64,000 nt of DNA, taken from assembly GCF_918378365.1 (NCBI RefSeq), contig NZ_OU912926.1:1488001-1552000 (forward strand). The letters are read 5' to 3'. Position 1 is the stretch's first letter, and every line of letters begins with the position of its first letter. Positions 62,897 to 64,000 of this stretch are shown here, one piece after another. The notes under the pieces are model-generated. The model worked only from the letters and a program-made list of their open reading frames with translations, was not told the DNA's origin and did no database searches. The position numbers and the translations under genes are program-made. This DNA is from Candidatus Nitrotoga arctica. Lineage in GTDB: Bacteria; Pseudomonadota; Gammaproteobacteria; Burkholderiales; Gallionellaceae.

Positions 62897-64000
62897 TTAT
62901 TGAAATGTTGATATAATAGTTTTCGCACACAGCATTCCACTCATCACTGCTCCTTCCAGCGTAGCCGGATAATCGCCTGCCGTGTAATCGCCAGCTAACA
63001 GTACGTTGGTAAGCATTGTGGTATGGGCAGGACGAGGCAGGTTCGTTTCGCAGGAGAAGGTGGCACGTTTCTCTGCAATAACTTTGTGCCACAAAGGCGC
63101 TTCCATTATTCCAAGTTGTTCGCATATCTCTTGCGCTACTTTCTGCGCTAACAATTCATGTTTTAAATTCTGATGTTTCCCTTGCGCGCTAATGACGGCG
63201 GCGATGAGACCGTGCTGTCCGGCGATCTGTCCTTTATCAAACAACCATTGAGTAAAGCAGCGGTCTAAACCCAGCATCGGTTGTGGCAAGCGCACCTGTT
63301 CGGGGTATTGTAGATATAGGGTGTAAATAGGTTGATGCGGAATGGCTGCAATCTGCTCAGCTATGAATGCAAGTTGCGGCACGGTACGGAACAGTCGTGC
63401 AGCTGGAATGGGCGAGACTGCACAGATGACATGGCTGAATAGTTGGGTGTGCTCTGAGGCTATTGTAGTTGGCCGGGTAATTAATTCGATTTTATCGCCG
63501 TGTGGAATGATGGCTTCTACGCTGCAAGCGGTCAGCACCTTGCCCCTATGTTGTTTGATATATTCGCTTGCGCGTTTCGGAAAAAGTGCTGTGAAATCAA
63601 CGCGTGGAAGCAACATGTCGCTATCGCTGCGCAAACCATTCAGACTATCGCGCAACACATGCAGTAACACTTGGGCAGAGGCAATGTGTATCGGTGTGTT
63701 GAGTGCCGAGATGCAAAGTGGCTCCCAAAGTAATCGTATCAGCTCGTCACCTTGACCATGCTTGCGTAACAATTTCAATACACTGATGTCGTGTGGCAAG
63801 GTGAAATTAATGCGGCGTAGCGCCAGCATAAAACGTGCGGCGCGCAAGCGGTCGCCGAATGACAGTCCTTTTGCGCTGAGCAACCCAGCCAGCAGATGGA
63901 AAGGGGCGGGAAGGCGGGGTGCTTTTAATTCAAAGCGATTGTGTAGTGTGAGTTGCAGCGGCAAATGCAGGAAATCATGCTCGATGTTACCGCCGACTTG
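62897..64000 (-). CDS. hpnE: HpnE hydroxysqualene dehydroxylase (N-terminus beyond window)
   Basis: At least 367 residues of an FAD-dependent amine-oxidase-like protein; the frame is open at the right edge, so the FAD-binding N-terminus is off the window. Visible parts: GGNIEHDFLHLPLQLTLHN, PAPFHLLAGLLSAKGLSF, ALNTPIHIASAQVLLHVL, and the FAD-contacting LLAGDYTAGDYPATLEGAVMSG near the end. This is the squalene-associated desaturase HpnE, which reduces hydroxysqualene to squalene for hopanoid synthesis with HpnC and HpnD. Confidence 0.92.
   Translation of the reverse strand, partial: QVGGNIEHDFLHLPLQLTLHNRFELKAPRLPAPFHLLAGLLSAKGLSFGDRLRAARFMLALRRINFTLPHDISVLKLLRKHGQGDELIRLLWEPLCISALNTPIHIASAQVLLHVLRDSLNGLRSDSDMLLPRVDFTALFPKRASEYIKQHRGKVLTACSVEAIIPHGDKIELITRPTTIASEHTQLFSHVICAVSPIPAARLFRTVPQLAFIAEQIAAIPHQPIYTLYLQYPEQVRLPQPMLGLDRCFTQWLFDKGQIAGQHGLIAAVISAQGKHQNLKHELLAQKVAQEICEQLGIMEAPLWHKVIAEKRATFSCETNLPRPAHTTMLTNVLLAGDYTAGDYPATLEGAVMSGMLCAKTIISTFQ

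Overview
The window looks like a chromosomal segment of a motile, flagellated betaproteobacterium. The flagellar gene set and order, hydroxysqualene/hopanoid enzyme HpnE, PEP-CTERM protein, ThiO, ComM, UbiK and RpoE-RseA-RseB all fit Nitrosomonadales. A member of the Gallionellaceae or a relative is plausible, but that placement is inference. There are no rRNA genes, complete tRNA genes or CRISPR arrays.

Region 1 (1-11.1 kb) is chemotaxis and c-di-GMP: cheR (cut by the window edge)-cheD-cheB, a 1.6 kb gene-poor stretch with a palindrome cluster, mcp-cheW, then a second cheR-cheD joined directly to the middle of a GGDEF-EAL gene, and a second MCP behind a sigma-28-type promoter. Positions 1-829 and 7087-7915 are two copies of one cheR-cheD segment. 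The second copy ends exactly where the 5'-truncated GGDEF-EAL frame begins.

Region 2 (11.1-33.5 kb) is a large flagellar block. fliF-G-H-I-J-K-L-M-N-O-P-Q-R is on the minus strand with fliE divergent. It is followed by two PilZ/YcgR-type c-di-GMP receptors, a FlhB-C-terminal-like protein, a second FliK-like protein, fliT, fliS, fliD, flaG, fliC and a diguanylate cyclase. Sigma-28-type promoters can be read upstream of fliC and of the fliT operon, and a strong terminator lies between fliC and flaG.

Region 3 (33.9-46.8 kb) is housekeeping and uptake: ispB, comM, ubiK, a fatty-acid hydroxylase, thiO, then a tonB-exbB-exbD operon downstream of a Fur-box-like site. Its TonB carries a roughly 500-residue TolA-like helical repeat. 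A Sel1-repeat lipoprotein, aroE (with an in-frame insertion) and mtgA follow.

Region 4 (46.8-55.8 kb) is more mosaic: a lipoprotein and a zinc-ribbon membrane protein next to an IS30-family element, a COG2509-type FAD protein, a REP-like inverted repeat, murJ, a PEP-CTERM protein behind a clear sigma-54 promoter, and a Na+/Ca2+-exchanger-type transporter whose leader has a yybP-ykoY-like motif and a coupled 32-codon ORF.

Region 5 (55.8-64 kb): tatD, holB, rseB-rseA-rpoE, a decayed nadB fragment cut by an IS5-type MITE, a SoxC-like molybdoenzyme with a partner cytochrome c, and hpnE running off the right edge.

The most notable points are the cheRD duplication with its gene-truncating junction, the TonB/TolA-like chimera with a 78-bp minisatellite, the decayed nadB beside rpoE, and several promoters that can be read directly.
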